DNA of 64,000 nucleotides from Paenibacillus sacheonensis (GTDB lineage Bacteria > Bacillota > Bacilli > Paenibacillales > Paenibacillaceae). Under the pieces are notes generated by a model, which had not been told where the DNA came from, searched no databases, and saw only the letters and a list, made by a program, of their open reading frames with translations. The number at the start of each line of letters is the position of its first letter. Within the stretch, counting starts at the first letter, position 1. Both the position numbers and the translations under genes were made by a program. This document shows positions 16,795 through 26,540 of this stretch, piece after piece. The stretch lies in assembly GCF_009909195.1 (NCBI RefSeq), contig NZ_JAAAMU010000001.1, positions 248,001 to 312,000 of the forward strand, given 5' to 3'.

Positions 16795-17687
16795 GAGTGA
16801 CGATTACGGGAGCTTGCGGGTTTATCGGCAGAACATTGATTAGCGAGCTGGAGCAGCGCGGACACGAGCTGCTGCTCGTGGACCGGACCCGGCCGGAAGA
16901 GGCAACGATGTTCGTGCCTGGCGGGAGGGTCAGCGCGCCGTTTGCGACGGAGTGGCCTTTCGAGCTGGCAGATATCATGGACCAGGCGGCGATGCGGCGC
17001 ATCGCGGAGCAATCGGAGGCTATCGTGCATCTGGCGGGCATCCCATCGGGGTTGCCGGAACATGGGCGCGAGACGTTTCATTATAACGCCGGCGGCACCT
17101 ACGTTTTGCTCGATGCCGCTCGACTCGGCGGCGTATCGAGGTTCGTCGCCGCATCGAGCATCAACGCGTTCGGCACGTTTTACTGGCGGATCAGGGAGCA
17201 GCCGATACGGTACAGCCACCTGCCGCTGACGGAGGCGTTCCCGCCGGAGCCTCAGGACCCGTACAGCCTCAGCAAGCTCGTCAACGAATTGACGTGCGCG
17301 TCCTTTCACCGAGCCTACGGCATCCAGACGACTGCCCTTCGGTTCGGAGGGGTCTGGAGCGACGACGTTTACGATCGGGCAATGGATCAGGGCTTGCAGC
17401 CGACGGCGGCATGGTCCGACGATCTGTTTACTTGGGTTCACGTTCGCGACATCGCCAAAGGAATACGACAAGCGCTGGAAGCACCAGAAATGCCGGGTTA
17501 CGGCGCATACACGCTTAACGCGTCCGATACGAGCTGTCCGGAGCCGACGATGGAGCTAATTCGGTCGCTTCGTCCGGACTATCTACGGGCGCTGACGTCG
17601 GAGATCCATGGGCGGGACGCCTTGATTTCTTCCGCGAAGGCGCGCGAGACGTTCGGATTCGAGCCGGCATACCGTTTGGAGGGATAA
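16791..17687 (+). CDS. NAD-dependent epimerase/dehydratase (extended SDR)
   Basis: 298 residues. TGACGFIG at residues 6-13 is the NAD-binding Gly motif, VDRT follows the second strand, VAASSINAFG supplies the catalytic serine region, and DPYSLSKLVNE contains the Tyr-x3-Lys pair. Extended SDRs of this kind act on nucleotide sugars or free sugar derivatives such as uronates. It is translationally coupled to the dehydrogenase before it and precedes the sugar transporter genes, so a role in sugar catabolism is more likely than wall synthesis. Confidence 0.85.
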   Translation: MRVTITGACGFIGRTLISELEQRGHELLLVDRTRPEEATMFVPGGRVSAPFATEWPFELADIMDQAAMRRIAEQSEAIVHLAGIPSGLPEHGRETFHYNAGGTYVLLDAARLGGVSRFVAASSINAFGTFYWRIREQPIRYSHLPLTEAFPPEPQDPYSLSKLVNELTCASFHRAYGIQTTALRFGGVWSDDVYDRAMDQGLQPTAAWSDDLFTWVHVRDIAKGIRQALEAPEMPGYGAYTLNASDTSCPEPTMELIRSLRPDYLRALTSEIHGRDALISSAKARETFGFEPAYRLEG

Positions 17688-17822
17688 ATGATCGGCTGGA
17701 ATTACGGCAGGAGGTGGGGCGGTGCCCGGCGGCCGTTCGGGACTTGCGGTTTCTAATGTTTCTGGCGTTTCTGCAATCCGGCTTCTGGCAGTTGCAAGAC
17801 AAATCGAGGGGAGTTGTTTCGA

Positions 17823-19178
17823 ATGCTCAAGAGAAAAGCAAGTTTGACGGCAACCGCGCTCATGCTTCTGATGTCCGGTGTACTTGCCGCATGCGGCGGA
17901 GGCGACAACAATAAAGAGAACGCATCGACGCCGACTTCCGGTACGTCCAAGAACGGGGCCGCGGAGACGGCGCAGCTCAAAGGAGATTTCGAGATTCAAT
18001 ATTTCGTCGGCGGCTACGGAGACGCTTGGTGGAAATCGATGATCGCCGGGTTCAAAGAGCTTCACCCCGATCTGAACATCAAGGAATCCGCGGGTCCGAA
18101 GATCAACGATCAGATGAAGCCGCGCTGGATCAAGAACGATCCGCCGGACCTCGTCTACATCGACGGCGCGGGCGGATTGGACGTCGGCCAGGCGGTCAAG
18201 GACGGCCAGCTGATGGATCTGACCGAATGGTTCGCGAGCGCCGAGAACGTCGACGGCGAGAAGCTGTCGGACGTGGTCATCACGCAGCCATCGGCGATCG
18301 AAGGCAAGCTGTATACGGTACCGCTCGTCTTCGGCTCGTGGGGGACGTTCTACGACAAGGCGCTCTTCTCTAAGAACGGCTGGGAGGCGCCGAAGGATTT
18401 CGACAGCTTCGTGACGGTGAGCGAGAAGATCAAGGCGGCTGGCATCGCGCCGTATATTCACCCCGGCGTCTACACGGGGTATCTGATCGGCGGCTTCCTG
18501 TTTCCGGCCATGGTGTCGGCGAACGGCGACGATCCTTCCATCCTCCAGGACGTCTCGGATTTGAAGCCGGGCATCTTCAAGAGCGAGCCGGTCATGAAAG
18601 CGGTCGGGCAGCTCGTCACGATGCGCGACAAAGGCTTGATCGACAAAGCGGCGGTCGCCTTGAACCACACCGATTCGCAAATGCAGTTCCTGCAGCACAA
18701 GGATGCCTTTATCCCGAACGGCCTGTGGCTGCCGAACGAGATGGCCAAGGATACGCCGGAAGGCTTCGAATTCGGCTATATTCCGTCGATCTCCCAAGCG
18801 CCGGGTGGCAAATACGTCGCCAATCCGTATACGAGCCCGATGGCAATCGCGTCCAAAGCCAAGAATCCGGAAGCCGCCAAAGCGTTCATTCAATACATCT
18901 TCACGAAAAAAGCGGCCATCGAGTGGGCGGAGAAAACAGGCGCGCTGATGAATCTGAAGGTCGATCTCGACAGCTCCAAAGCAAGCGAGGTGTCCAAAGG
19001 CGCCATCAAGTTCTACAGCAGCGACAATCTCATCGTCGCGCCGGCGGTTCCGATCCAAGCCGACGTCAACAAGGAGATGGAGAACGCGACGCTCGCGCTG
19101 ACGGATAACAAGATTCAAGCGGACGAGTGGGCCGAGCGCATGGAGAAAATAGCGGAGAAAGTCAGATCGCAGAAATAA
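17823..19178 (+). CDS. Carbohydrate ABC transporter substrate-binding lipoprotein
   Basis: 451 residues, SBP_bac family 1. The signal peptide ends in the lipobox LAAC (Cys24), followed by a Ser/Thr/Asn-rich linker to about residue 48. Segments such as DLVYIDGAGGLDVGQAVKDG and YTVPLVFGSWGTFYDK are typical of sugar receptors. It serves the permeases at 19260 and 20168; no ATPase is encoded in the cluster, so a shared MsmX-type ATPase is expected. ATG 17823 is preferred with GAGGGGAG 11 nt upstream; TTG 17814 is the alternative. Confidence 0.9.
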   Translation: MLKRKASLTATALMLLMSGVLAACGGGDNNKENASTPTSGTSKNGAAETAQLKGDFEIQYFVGGYGDAWWKSMIAGFKELHPDLNIKESAGPKINDQMKPRWIKNDPPDLVYIDGAGGLDVGQAVKDGQLMDLTEWFASAENVDGEKLSDVVITQPSAIEGKLYTVPLVFGSWGTFYDKALFSKNGWEAPKDFDSFVTVSEKIKAAGIAPYIHPGVYTGYLIGGFLFPAMVSANGDDPSILQDVSDLKPGIFKSEPVMKAVGQLVTMRDKGLIDKAAVALNHTDSQMQFLQHKDAFIPNGLWLPNEMAKDTPEGFEFGYIPSISQAPGGKYVANPYTSPMAIASKAKNPEAAKAFIQYIFTKKAAIEWAEKTGALMNLKVDLDSSKASEVSKGAIKFYSSDNLIVAPAVPIQADVNKEMENATLALTDNKIQADEWAERMEKIAEKVRSQK

Positions 19179-19259
19179 AGCATAACCGGGAGCGGGATAG
19201 CGGCATGGAGAGTTACCATGCAGTTGTCCCTTCCCGAATTTCATGTCCGGGGTGATTGC

Positions 19260-20153
19260 ATGACGGCAGCGTGGAAACGGCGGTTGTTTATCGCTTCTTT
19301 CGTTTGGCCGACGTTGATTCTGTTCCTCGTGTTCACGGTCTATCCGGTGCTCCGAGGCCTCCATTACAGCTTGTTCGACTGGTCCGGCTCCGCCGAATCC
19401 ATGGATTATATCGGGCTTCGCAACTTCAAGGACATGGCCAGCGATCCGGTCATCGCGAAGGCGATTCGCAACGATTATTTCCTCGTTTTTTCAAAGATCT
19501 TCGGCATCATGCTGCTGGCCGTCTTCTTCGCCGTCGCGTTGACCAGGCTCAAGCTGCGCGGCTCTAAATTCTACCGGTTCGCGTTTTTCTTCCCGAACGT
19601 TATGTCCGTCGTCGTCATCGGCGTGCTGTGGCGCTTCATCTACAATCCGAAGCTCGGAATTCTGAACGGGCTCTTGTCGGAAACGCAAGGGAAGCCGGTG
19701 GAGACGCCATGGCTGGGAGATTCGTCTTACGCGCTGCTGGCGCTGCTTCCTCCCGCGATATGGGCGGGGGTCGGGTTTTTCATGATCCTCTTGATCGCCG
19801 GTATCAAGGGCATTCCGGAACCATTGTACGAATCGGCTCAGATCGACGGCGCCAGACAGTGGAAACAGTTCTGGCATATTACGGTGCCTCTGGTCTGGGA
19901 GCAGATTAAGGTGTCGATCGTGCTGATCATGCTGACCTCGCTTAACGGTTCCTTCGCCATCGTCAGCGTCATGACGGAAGGCGGTCCCGACAACGCGACG
20001 CAAGTGCTTGGGTATTACCTGTACCAAATGGGCTTCAAGCAATACCACATGGGCTATGCTTCCGCGATCGGCATCGTCATTCTTGTGCTGTCTCTCGTGA
20101 CGACCATCATGCTGCAGCGGATCATGAAGCGGGATTCCGTAGAGCTTTCATAA
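19260..20153 (+). CDS. Sugar ABC transporter permease, MalF/UgpA type
   Basis: 297 residues with six membrane segments. The EAA loop is ESAQIDGARQWKQFWHITVP. It forms the membrane channel with the next permease for the sugar bound by the lipoprotein at 17823. The frame is open from 19218, but GGGGTGA just before ATG 19260 and a start shortly before the first membrane helix favour this start. Confidence 0.9.
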   Translation: MTAAWKRRLFIASFVWPTLILFLVFTVYPVLRGLHYSLFDWSGSAESMDYIGLRNFKDMASDPVIAKAIRNDYFLVFSKIFGIMLLAVFFAVALTRLKLRGSKFYRFAFFFPNVMSVVVIGVLWRFIYNPKLGILNGLLSETQGKPVETPWLGDSSYALLALLPPAIWAGVGFFMILLIAGIKGIPEPLYESAQIDGARQWKQFWHITVPLVWEQIKVSIVLIMLTSLNGSFAIVSVMTEGGPDNATQVLGYYLYQMGFKQYHMGYASAIGIVILVLSLVTTIMLQRIMKRDSVELS

Positions 20154-20167
20154 AGGGGGATTTCAGT

Positions 20168-21013
20168 TTGCGACCATTTGCTGTAAACCGTATCCCAAGA
20201 TGGATATCCGGAGCCGTTCTCGTCCTATGGGCATTTTGCGTCGTGTATCCGGTGTTCTGGTCGATCATGGGTTCGCTGAAGGATAACCAGCAGTTCTTTA
20301 ACGGCAAAGCGTGGGCCCTGCCCAAGTTCCCGCTGCTGTGGTCCAACTTCTCCTATACGTGGGAGACGTACCACTTCGGCCGTTACTTCGTCAATTCCAT
20401 CGTCGTGACGGTCGGGAGCATGGCGCTCGCGCTGCTGTTGTCGGCTACGACGGGCTACGTGTTGGCCAGATATACGTTCAAGGGCAGCGGGCTGCTCTAC
20501 TATTTCTACATCTCATCGCTTATGATTCCGGCTATCCTGACCCTCGTGCCGATGTTCTTCCTCTTCGATACGCTGCACTTGACCAACTCATTGACCGGAT
20601 TGATCCTGCTCTACGCGATCGGCGCGCTGCCGTTCGGCATCTTCGTCATCATGGGCTTCTTCAAATCGCTGCCGCGCGAGCTGTCGGAATCCGCGACGAT
20701 GGACGGCGCTTCCCATTACGGGGTCTTCCTGCGCATCATGCTGCCGCTTGCCATGCCGGGACTGATCACCGTCAGCATCGTGAACGCGCTCAGCTTCTGG
20801 AACGAATACCCGTTAGCTTTGATTCTTATGAACGATCCGGGCCGATACACGCTGCCGGTCGGACTGGCCGTCATGCAGGGCGAGATGCAGTACCGGACGG
20901 AGTGGGGGCCGTTGTTCGCCGGGTTGTTTATTTCGATGGTTCCCATCTTGTTGCTGTATGCCATATTCCAGAGCCGGATTAATGAAGGGCTCGTAGCGGG
21001 GGCGGTCAAATGA
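20168..21013 (+). CDS. Sugar ABC transporter permease, MalG/UgpE type
   Basis: 281 residues, six membrane segments, EAA loop ESATMDGASHYGVFLRIMLP, and the C-terminal INEGLVAGAVK ending typical of MalG-type subunits. The start is TTG 20168, preceded by AAGGGGGA at good spacing. Its stop overlaps the start of the esterase gene (ATGA), so transport and hydrolysis genes are co-translated. Confidence 0.9.
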   Translation: MRPFAVNRIPRWISGAVLVLWAFCVVYPVFWSIMGSLKDNQQFFNGKAWALPKFPLLWSNFSYTWETYHFGRYFVNSIVVTVGSMALALLLSATTGYVLARYTFKGSGLLYYFYISSLMIPAILTLVPMFFLFDTLHLTNSLTGLILLYAIGALPFGIFVIMGFFKSLPRELSESATMDGASHYGVFLRIMLPLAMPGLITVSIVNALSFWNEYPLALILMNDPGRYTLPVGLAVMQGEMQYRTEWGPLFAGLFISMVPILLLYAIFQSRINEGLVAGAVK

Positions 21014-22038
21014 AAAAGGTCCAGGAAGCGGAATCGTTCGTATTCGCGTCATCGGAGAGGCAGCGGATGCGCCACGTCCCGCTGCGGTCCGGCGGCGTTC
21101 GAATGACCGCGCATGCGGGAGGCGGCAAATTCGAGGAAGGGATCGACTTCGAGGTCGACTACGATGCCGGCTATATCGCGCGGACATCGGCCAGCCGGAT
21201 CCCGGACTGGTCGGAACATGCGCTGAGCGGAGTAACGGCGTTCGACCATACGCAATATCCTTCGTATACGAACCGCGACTATACCGTCTATGCAACTTAT
21301 CAGTATGAGGAAGCCGAAGAAGCGCTTAAAGCGGTCGACGTTAGCGATTCGGAATCGCACGCCGCGAACGGCTTCGGCGATTTGGCCGCTGACCCGCTCG
21401 CCGGCCTGCGGGAGAAGCTGGTCCGCGGCGGCGAGATCGTCTACGCGGTGCTCGGGGACAGCATCAGCGCGGGCGGGGATGCCGGCGAACCAGCGCTTGC
21501 GTTCTTCGGGCGGCTGGCGGCTTGGATCGAGGAGACTCATCCCGGATGCCGCGTCACGATCGAGAACCGCGCCATCGGCGGGGAGACCAGCGAAGGCGGC
21601 GCCGCGCGCGTCGCGACGGACATCGTGCCGCTGCGCCCGGACCTCGTCACGGTCGGCTACGGCATGAACGACCAGAACAAATACGAGCATGGCAACGGCG
21701 TCCCGCTCGAAGATTACAAGCGCAATATTCGGCAGATGGTAGACGCAATCAGCGAAGCCGGCGATGCGGCCGTTATACTGGTGACGCCATGCGAGCCCAA
21801 TCCGTTGTGGAAGCATACAAGCGGCCAGATCGGCGAGTATGCGGAGGCGCTTAGGGCCATCGGGCGGGATCGGGGCATCCCCGTTGGCGACGCCCATGCG
21901 GCGTGGATGCGGGCGCTCGCCGCGGGCAAGACGCCGGAGAGTTTGCTGCTCAACAATATCAATCATCCGAACAACTATGGACATGACCTGTATTTCGAAG
22001 CGATGAAGTCGGCATTCAACCAATCGAAAAGGGTGTGA
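21010..22038 (+). CDS. SGNH/GDSL-family hydrolase, probable carbohydrate esterase
   Basis: 342 residues, cytoplasmic (no signal peptide). Residues about 140-335 are an SGNH domain: block I VLGDSISAG (Ser151), block II Gly in ENRAIGGETSEG, block III GYGMNDQN (Asn), block V NNINHPNNYGHD, which gives the Asp/His region. The N-terminal 130 residues are a separate beta-rich module of unknown role. Deacetylation of imported acetylated oligosaccharides, as in rhamnogalacturonan acetylesterases, is a reasonable guess given its place between permease and glycosidase. Confidence 0.8.
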   Translation: MKKVQEAESFVFASSERQRMRHVPLRSGGVRMTAHAGGGKFEEGIDFEVDYDAGYIARTSASRIPDWSEHALSGVTAFDHTQYPSYTNRDYTVYATYQYEEAEEALKAVDVSDSESHAANGFGDLAADPLAGLREKLVRGGEIVYAVLGDSISAGGDAGEPALAFFGRLAAWIEETHPGCRVTIENRAIGGETSEGGAARVATDIVPLRPDLVTVGYGMNDQNKYEHGNGVPLEDYKRNIRQMVDAISEAGDAAVILVTPCEPNPLWKHTSGQIGEYAEALRAIGRDRGIPVGDAHAAWMRALAAGKTPESLLLNNINHPNNYGHDLYFEAMKSAFNQSKRV

Positions 22039-22045
22039 TTCATTA

Positions 22046-24715
22046 ATGAGGAAGCGCTGGACCAACAAAATGGCAGGATTGCTCGCGTTGTCGATGGCAC
22101 TCCCCGTGGGCACAAGCGGCGTAAGCGCGGCAGGAACGGGTGAATTCCATATCGGCGCCTTTCAGCAGCCAATGATCCGGCCCACGGATTACAACACGAG
22201 CGCCCACTGGCAGAATATCGCGAACGCGTACTTGGATCGCATGGTCTCCGTCGAAACGTCGGGGGGCATCAATTACACCAAGGCTGAAAACGAGAACGGC
22301 ATCGCAAACAGTTATGCGAAGGGCGTCCAGCTGTTCGTGACCGACGGCGGCTTATACGATTATCAGTCTTATACGCCGGACGATTATGCGACGCTCGACA
22401 GCAGGCTGACGCCTTACAAGAACGATTCGCGGGTATCGGCGATCAATATCAAGGACGAACCGGCGGCTTGGAATATCGAAGGCTACGCGAACACGATCCG
22501 GCACGCCAAAGCGTTCGCGCCGCAGCTGGACTATTACATCAACCTCGCTCCCGTCTACGTGGAGGACGGCTACTTCCCGACGCCAGGCAAGCTGACTGTC
22601 TCCAATTCCGGCGCCCAGCAGAACGGCAATTTCGTGACGTCGGCGCAGCGCCTCGGCCAGACGGTCAAAATCCCGGCCGGGATGAGCGTGCTGCATGGCG
22701 TCGATCTCAAAATCGACATGCGGGAATGGTCGTCCGCCGAGACGTTGACGCTCAAGCTGTGGGACAGCCCGTCCCGAACGACGATGATCGCGCAGAGCAG
22801 CATTACGGGCAACGGCAGCAGCGACCTTCGGTTGTTCTTTCCGTACTTCGAGCTCAAGGCACCGGTCACTCCGGGCGCGACCTACTATCTCGAATTAACG
22901 CATAACGGCGGAGGCAACAACAGCGTCGGCTGGGTCCAGCGCTCCGATGTCAGCTCGTACGCGGACGGAGCCGGTTACGTCAACGGCGCGGCACAGAGTT
23001 ACGACTACTTCTTCCGGCTCTACAAGCCGAGGGATAACACGCCGGACATTATATCGCCCGGCAACACGAGCGGCGATTACGTCACGAATGCGAACCGCAT
23101 CGGCCAGACGTTCACGACGCCTGCCAGCGTCAATCGCCGCATCCATTACATCCAGCTCAACATGGACGCGGGACAGTGGAACAGCGGACATCAGCCGATC
23201 ACCCTCTCCTTGTGGGATAGTCCGGCCCGCACCAAGCTGATCGCGACGTCCGATACGTACACCAGCTCGAACAACGGCAATTATCCGATCTTCAAGCTCT
23301 ACCAGCCCGTCAGCCCGAGCACGTCCTACTACTTCGAGATTACGAGCGCCAGCAGCGTTCCGCTCGGTTGGGTGACCAAGGGCGCTTCGAGCACGTACGC
23401 GGGCGGCCAGGGCTACAACAACGGCACGGCGCTCGCCGGCGGCACCGACTACTACTTCAAGGTGGCGTTCGGCAGTTTCTACGACAACTTCATGGACGAT
23501 CTGCTGGACATCAGCGGCACCGACGAGCTGCTGTTCGATAACTATCCGTTCCGAGCGGGTACCGACTACGACGCTTCCTACTTCCTTAACGCCGAGCTGG
23601 TGCGCGAGCGCGGGCTGGACCACGACGTGAAGTACGGCGGCTACCTGCAGAGCACCAAGATTCAAAATGCCAACGGCACGTTCGTCAAGTACCGCAATCC
23701 GAGTCTCGGCGAGAAACGCTGGAACGTGTATACGTATTTGACGTACGGCTTCAAGCTCATGTACTGGTTCACGTATTGGCAGCCGCAGCCCGTCGTCGGC
23801 TGGGATGAATACTTCGCCGATACGCCGGTATCGACCAACGGCACGCTGCAGACGGCTTATTACGACATCCAGGCGCTTAATCGGGAGATGCATTATTTGA
23901 GCGGGACGCTCAAGGATCTGACTTCGCAAGCGGTGTATCATTCGGGCACGTCGATTCCGAGAGGCACGCAGCCGATTCCCGATTCGCTGTACATCAAGCC
24001 GACCGATGCCTCGCAGCCGCTGATTCTAGGTACCTTCACGAACGCAGGCGGACGCCAATACGTCATGCTGACGAACCGCGATTACGCCAGCGCCCGCACG
24101 GCGACCTTCAATCTCTTCCCTCGCCCGGCTTCGCTGACGGAAATATCGAAGTCGACGGGACTGGAAACCGGCACGGGCTTCACGTACAATGCGGCATCGG
24201 GACAATTGACGATTACGCTCGACAAGGGCGAAGGCCGGTTGTTCGCGCTGCCTGCGGGCGGGGGAGACGGCACGCTGCTTGCCAATGGCGGCTTCGAGAA
24301 CGGTTCGGCGGGCTGGACCAACGGATTCGGCGGCACCTTTACCGTCGATACGGCGACCAAGAGAAGCGGCACGGCCAGCGGCAAGATCGGCTCCCGCACG
24401 CTCCGGCACGCAAGCCCGACGCAAGACGTCACGAACGTGCTGCGGATCGGGGGGCAGGGCGGTTACGATTTGTCCGGCTGGGCTAAGCTTGCCTCGGGCA
24501 CGGACCGGGCGCAGATCGCGATCCAGATCGACGATTCCGCCGGCAGGCATTGGGCGCAGACGGATATGACCAACGTGAGCAGCAGCGGTTGGACCCAGAT
24601 GTCGAAGCTCGACAATGTCACATGGACGGGGCAACTTAATTCGGCGGTCTTGTACGTGCAGACGGAAAGCACGCTCGGAGACTTCTACATCGACGATCTC
24701 TCTCTGACGAAATAA
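22046..24715 (+). CDS. Large exported glycosidase-like protein with two inserted beta-domains and C-terminal CBM
   Basis: 889 residues. Signal peptide to about residue 29. A TIM-barrel-type first half holds INIKDEP (Glu138, a plausible acid/base). At about residue 176 the barrel is interrupted by two homologous units (about 185-330 and 335-475), each with an IGQT strand, a LxLWDSP strand and YYxxxY near the end. The barrel then resumes at FGSFYDNFMDDLLDISGTDE and LLFDNYPF (Asp498). The last 150 residues, beginning LLANGGFENGSAGW, look like a CBM4/9-type module. No GH family is assigned. It ends the cluster and is followed by a terminator. Confidence 0.65.
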   Translation: MRKRWTNKMAGLLALSMALPVGTSGVSAAGTGEFHIGAFQQPMIRPTDYNTSAHWQNIANAYLDRMVSVETSGGINYTKAENENGIANSYAKGVQLFVTDGGLYDYQSYTPDDYATLDSRLTPYKNDSRVSAINIKDEPAAWNIEGYANTIRHAKAFAPQLDYYINLAPVYVEDGYFPTPGKLTVSNSGAQQNGNFVTSAQRLGQTVKIPAGMSVLHGVDLKIDMREWSSAETLTLKLWDSPSRTTMIAQSSITGNGSSDLRLFFPYFELKAPVTPGATYYLELTHNGGGNNSVGWVQRSDVSSYADGAGYVNGAAQSYDYFFRLYKPRDNTPDIISPGNTSGDYVTNANRIGQTFTTPASVNRRIHYIQLNMDAGQWNSGHQPITLSLWDSPARTKLIATSDTYTSSNNGNYPIFKLYQPVSPSTSYYFEITSASSVPLGWVTKGASSTYAGGQGYNNGTALAGGTDYYFKVAFGSFYDNFMDDLLDISGTDELLFDNYPFRAGTDYDASYFLNAELVRERGLDHDVKYGGYLQSTKIQNANGTFVKYRNPSLGEKRWNVYTYLTYGFKLMYWFTYWQPQPVVGWDEYFADTPVSTNGTLQTAYYDIQALNREMHYLSGTLKDLTSQAVYHSGTSIPRGTQPIPDSLYIKPTDASQPLILGTFTNAGGRQYVMLTNRDYASARTATFNLFPRPASLTEISKSTGLETGTGFTYNAASGQLTITLDKGEGRLFALPAGGGDGTLLANGGFENGSAGWTNGFGGTFTVDTATKRSGTASGKIGSRTLRHASPTQDVTNVLRIGGQGGYDLSGWAKLASGTDRAQIAIQIDDSAGRHWAQTDMTNVSSSGWTQMSKLDNVTWTGQLNSAVLYVQTESTLGDFYIDDLSLTK

Positions 24716-24730
24716 CACATGACTCGCGAG

Positions 24731-24773
24731 AACCAAGCCATCCCGACGGGAGCTTGGTTCTTTGTCGTTTTTC
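24731..24773 (+). terminator. Terminator of the catabolic cluster
   Basis: AACCAAGC (24731-24738) pairs with GCTTGGTT (24752-24759), followed by CTTTGTCGTTTTT. Confidence 0.8.
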
Positions 24774-24850
24774 AAGTCATCCGCGAGGGCGTCGGCAGCG
24801 CGAGACGGGATGGAGCAGAAGCTGGCTGCGATTTTTGCGATTGCGCATGT

Positions 24851-24904
24851 TTTACATCATTTTAACAGAGGAACAACGCTCTCTTCACATTCAACACCTA
24901 CAAT
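24851..24904 (+). promoter_or_regulatory. PhoP box and promoter before the GGDEF-EAL operon
   Basis: TTTACA (24851), TTAACA (24862), ACAACG (24873) and TTCACA (24884) are 11 nt apart and the last ends 9 nt before TACAAT (24899-24904). The arrangement is the same as in front of both pst operons. No -35 hexamer is present at the usual distance. Confidence 0.72.
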
Positions 24905-24950
24905 AGACCTATAAGCTAGTCAAAACGACTCACGCCTAAGAGGGATTCCC

Positions 24951-26540
24951 GTGGATGAAATTGGATATGGTCTGTTGGACCGCACGATGATTAACCGACT
25001 TATGGAGCAATGGCATCATGGTGGGATCGGCGTCATTATCGTCCATCTGTACGGAAATTCGCCCTCCGTCGCCTACGAGGCGCTGACAGGCTGGATGAAC
25101 GAGCAGCGGCGGCTGATCTGGCGCTACCGGATGGAGACGGATTTCTTCTATTTCCTGCAGCGGGGCAAGTCGGAAGAGCAGCTGGACAAGCTGATCCGCC
25201 GCGCCGTATCCGGCCTGCACGAGCGGTTGAAACGCGTCTACGCGAAGTTAGACCTCGGCAAGCAGGGAAGCGGGGGGCCGGCCGTATCCCATTTTGCCAT
25301 CGGTCAAGCGCTGGCTTACCCGACAAGTATCGGCCGGTCGGCCGAAGCGACGATCTATAATTCCGTGAAAGAAGCGATGACCGCCGTGATGCGATCGCGC
25401 TTCCGGCAGGAGGATGAATTCGTCACATTCGAGCAGTCGGCGACGTCGGAGACCGCTGCCGAACTGTTCGGCGGGCGGGCGTACCCGAGCATGCCCGGGC
25501 AGTCTCCGACGATCGGCCAGCTGCATCGGTTGAGCCCGCCATCCCCCCGGATGCACGGCGGACCCTCGCCGTTCCCGATCGGCGCGCTCGCCAAGCCGAT
25601 TCCGTCGTTTCATCTCGAAGCGCTCGTGTCCGATCTCGCACGGATGTTCGAGACGAATCCGCAGGTACAGGGAGCCGTCATCGCGAGCGAGGGCCGTCCG
25701 CTCGGATTGGTCATGAAAGAAAACATGAATCAGCTGCTTGCAGGCCAGTTCGGACTTCCGCTCTACTGGAATCGCTCCATCGCCAAGATCATGGACGAAG
25801 AGGCGCTCGTGGTCGACGCCAGCTGGCCGGTAGAGCAAGTGTCCCAGATGGCGATGGCGCGGGATATTTCCCGTCTGTATCACGTCGTTATCATCATGCG
25901 CGACCAGCGGCTCATCGGCGCCGCGTCCGTCCGATCCATTCTGGAATGCATTACGCAACTGCGGACGGAAGAGGCTTTAACCGCTAGTCCGCTTACCGGA
26001 CTGCCGGGGAATGCGGCGATTCAGCGCGAGCTGCAGCGGCGGATCGATGCCGGACGGCCTTTTGCCATCGTGTATGCCGATCTGGATTATTTCAAATGGT
26101 ACAATGACTGCTTCGGATTCAGTCAGGGCGACGAGTTGATCCGTTTCCTGGCCGACGTGCTGCAGCAGGAGACCGTCCAAGAGGGACCAAGAGGCGATTT
26201 CGTCGGTCACATTGGCGGGGATGACTTCATTCTACTGATCGAATCCGATGATGCGGACCTGCATTGTCGGCAAATGATTACCCGGTTCAACGAAGGCGTT
26301 GCGGCGTTCTACGGCGATGCCGACGTCTCCTCCGTTACGGACAGGAGCGGGAACCCCGTAGCGCAGGAAGGCGTAGCGTTGTCCTTGTCGCTGCTGCTGT
26401 GGGATGGTTCGGAGCATGTGACGACTTCCATCATCTCGCAGGCGGCGGCGCGTCTGAAGAAACAGGCCAAAGCGATCAGCGGAAGCGCCTATGTGACAGG
26501 CCATGTATTTGAGAAGCATCTGGGAGAGGGAATAAGGTGA
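24951..26540 (+). CDS. CBS-GGDEF protein, probable diguanylate cyclase or c-di-GMP sensor
   Basis: 529 residues, soluble. Residues 20-150 look like a degenerate GGDEF-type fold (closing segment TIYNSVKEAMTAVMRS). Residues about 220-345 are a CBS pair close to that of the 5641 gene ([24 protein letters not shown]). Residues about 345-520 are a GGDEF domain starting SPLTGLPGN, with DLDYFKWYND and the active-site loop HIGGDDF, a GGDDF variant of GGDEF. Whether it makes c-di-GMP or only binds GTP cannot be decided by eye. GTG 24951 has AAGAGGGA upstream. The stop overlaps the EAL gene (GTGA). Confidence 0.82.
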   Translation: MDEIGYGLLDRTMINRLMEQWHHGGIGVIIVHLYGNSPSVAYEALTGWMNEQRRLIWRYRMETDFFYFLQRGKSEEQLDKLIRRAVSGLHERLKRVYAKLDLGKQGSGGPAVSHFAIGQALAYPTSIGRSAEATIYNSVKEAMTAVMRSRFRQEDEFVTFEQSATSETAAELFGGRAYPSMPGQSPTIGQLHRLSPPSPRMHGGPSPFPIGALAKPIPSFHLEALVSDLARMFETNPQVQGAVIASEGRPLGLVMKENMNQLLAGQFGLPLYWNRSIAKIMDEEALVVDASWPVEQVSQMAMARDISRLYHVVIIMRDQRLIGAASVRSILECITQLRTEEALTASPLTGLPGNAAIQRELQRRIDAGRPFAIVYADLDYFKWYNDCFGFSQGDELIRFLADVLQQETVQEGPRGDFVGHIGGDDFILLIESDDADLHCRQMITRFNEGVAAFYGDADVSSVTDRSGNPVAQEGVALSLSLLLWDGSEHVTTSIISQAAARLKKQAKAISGSAYVTGHVFEKHLGEGIR

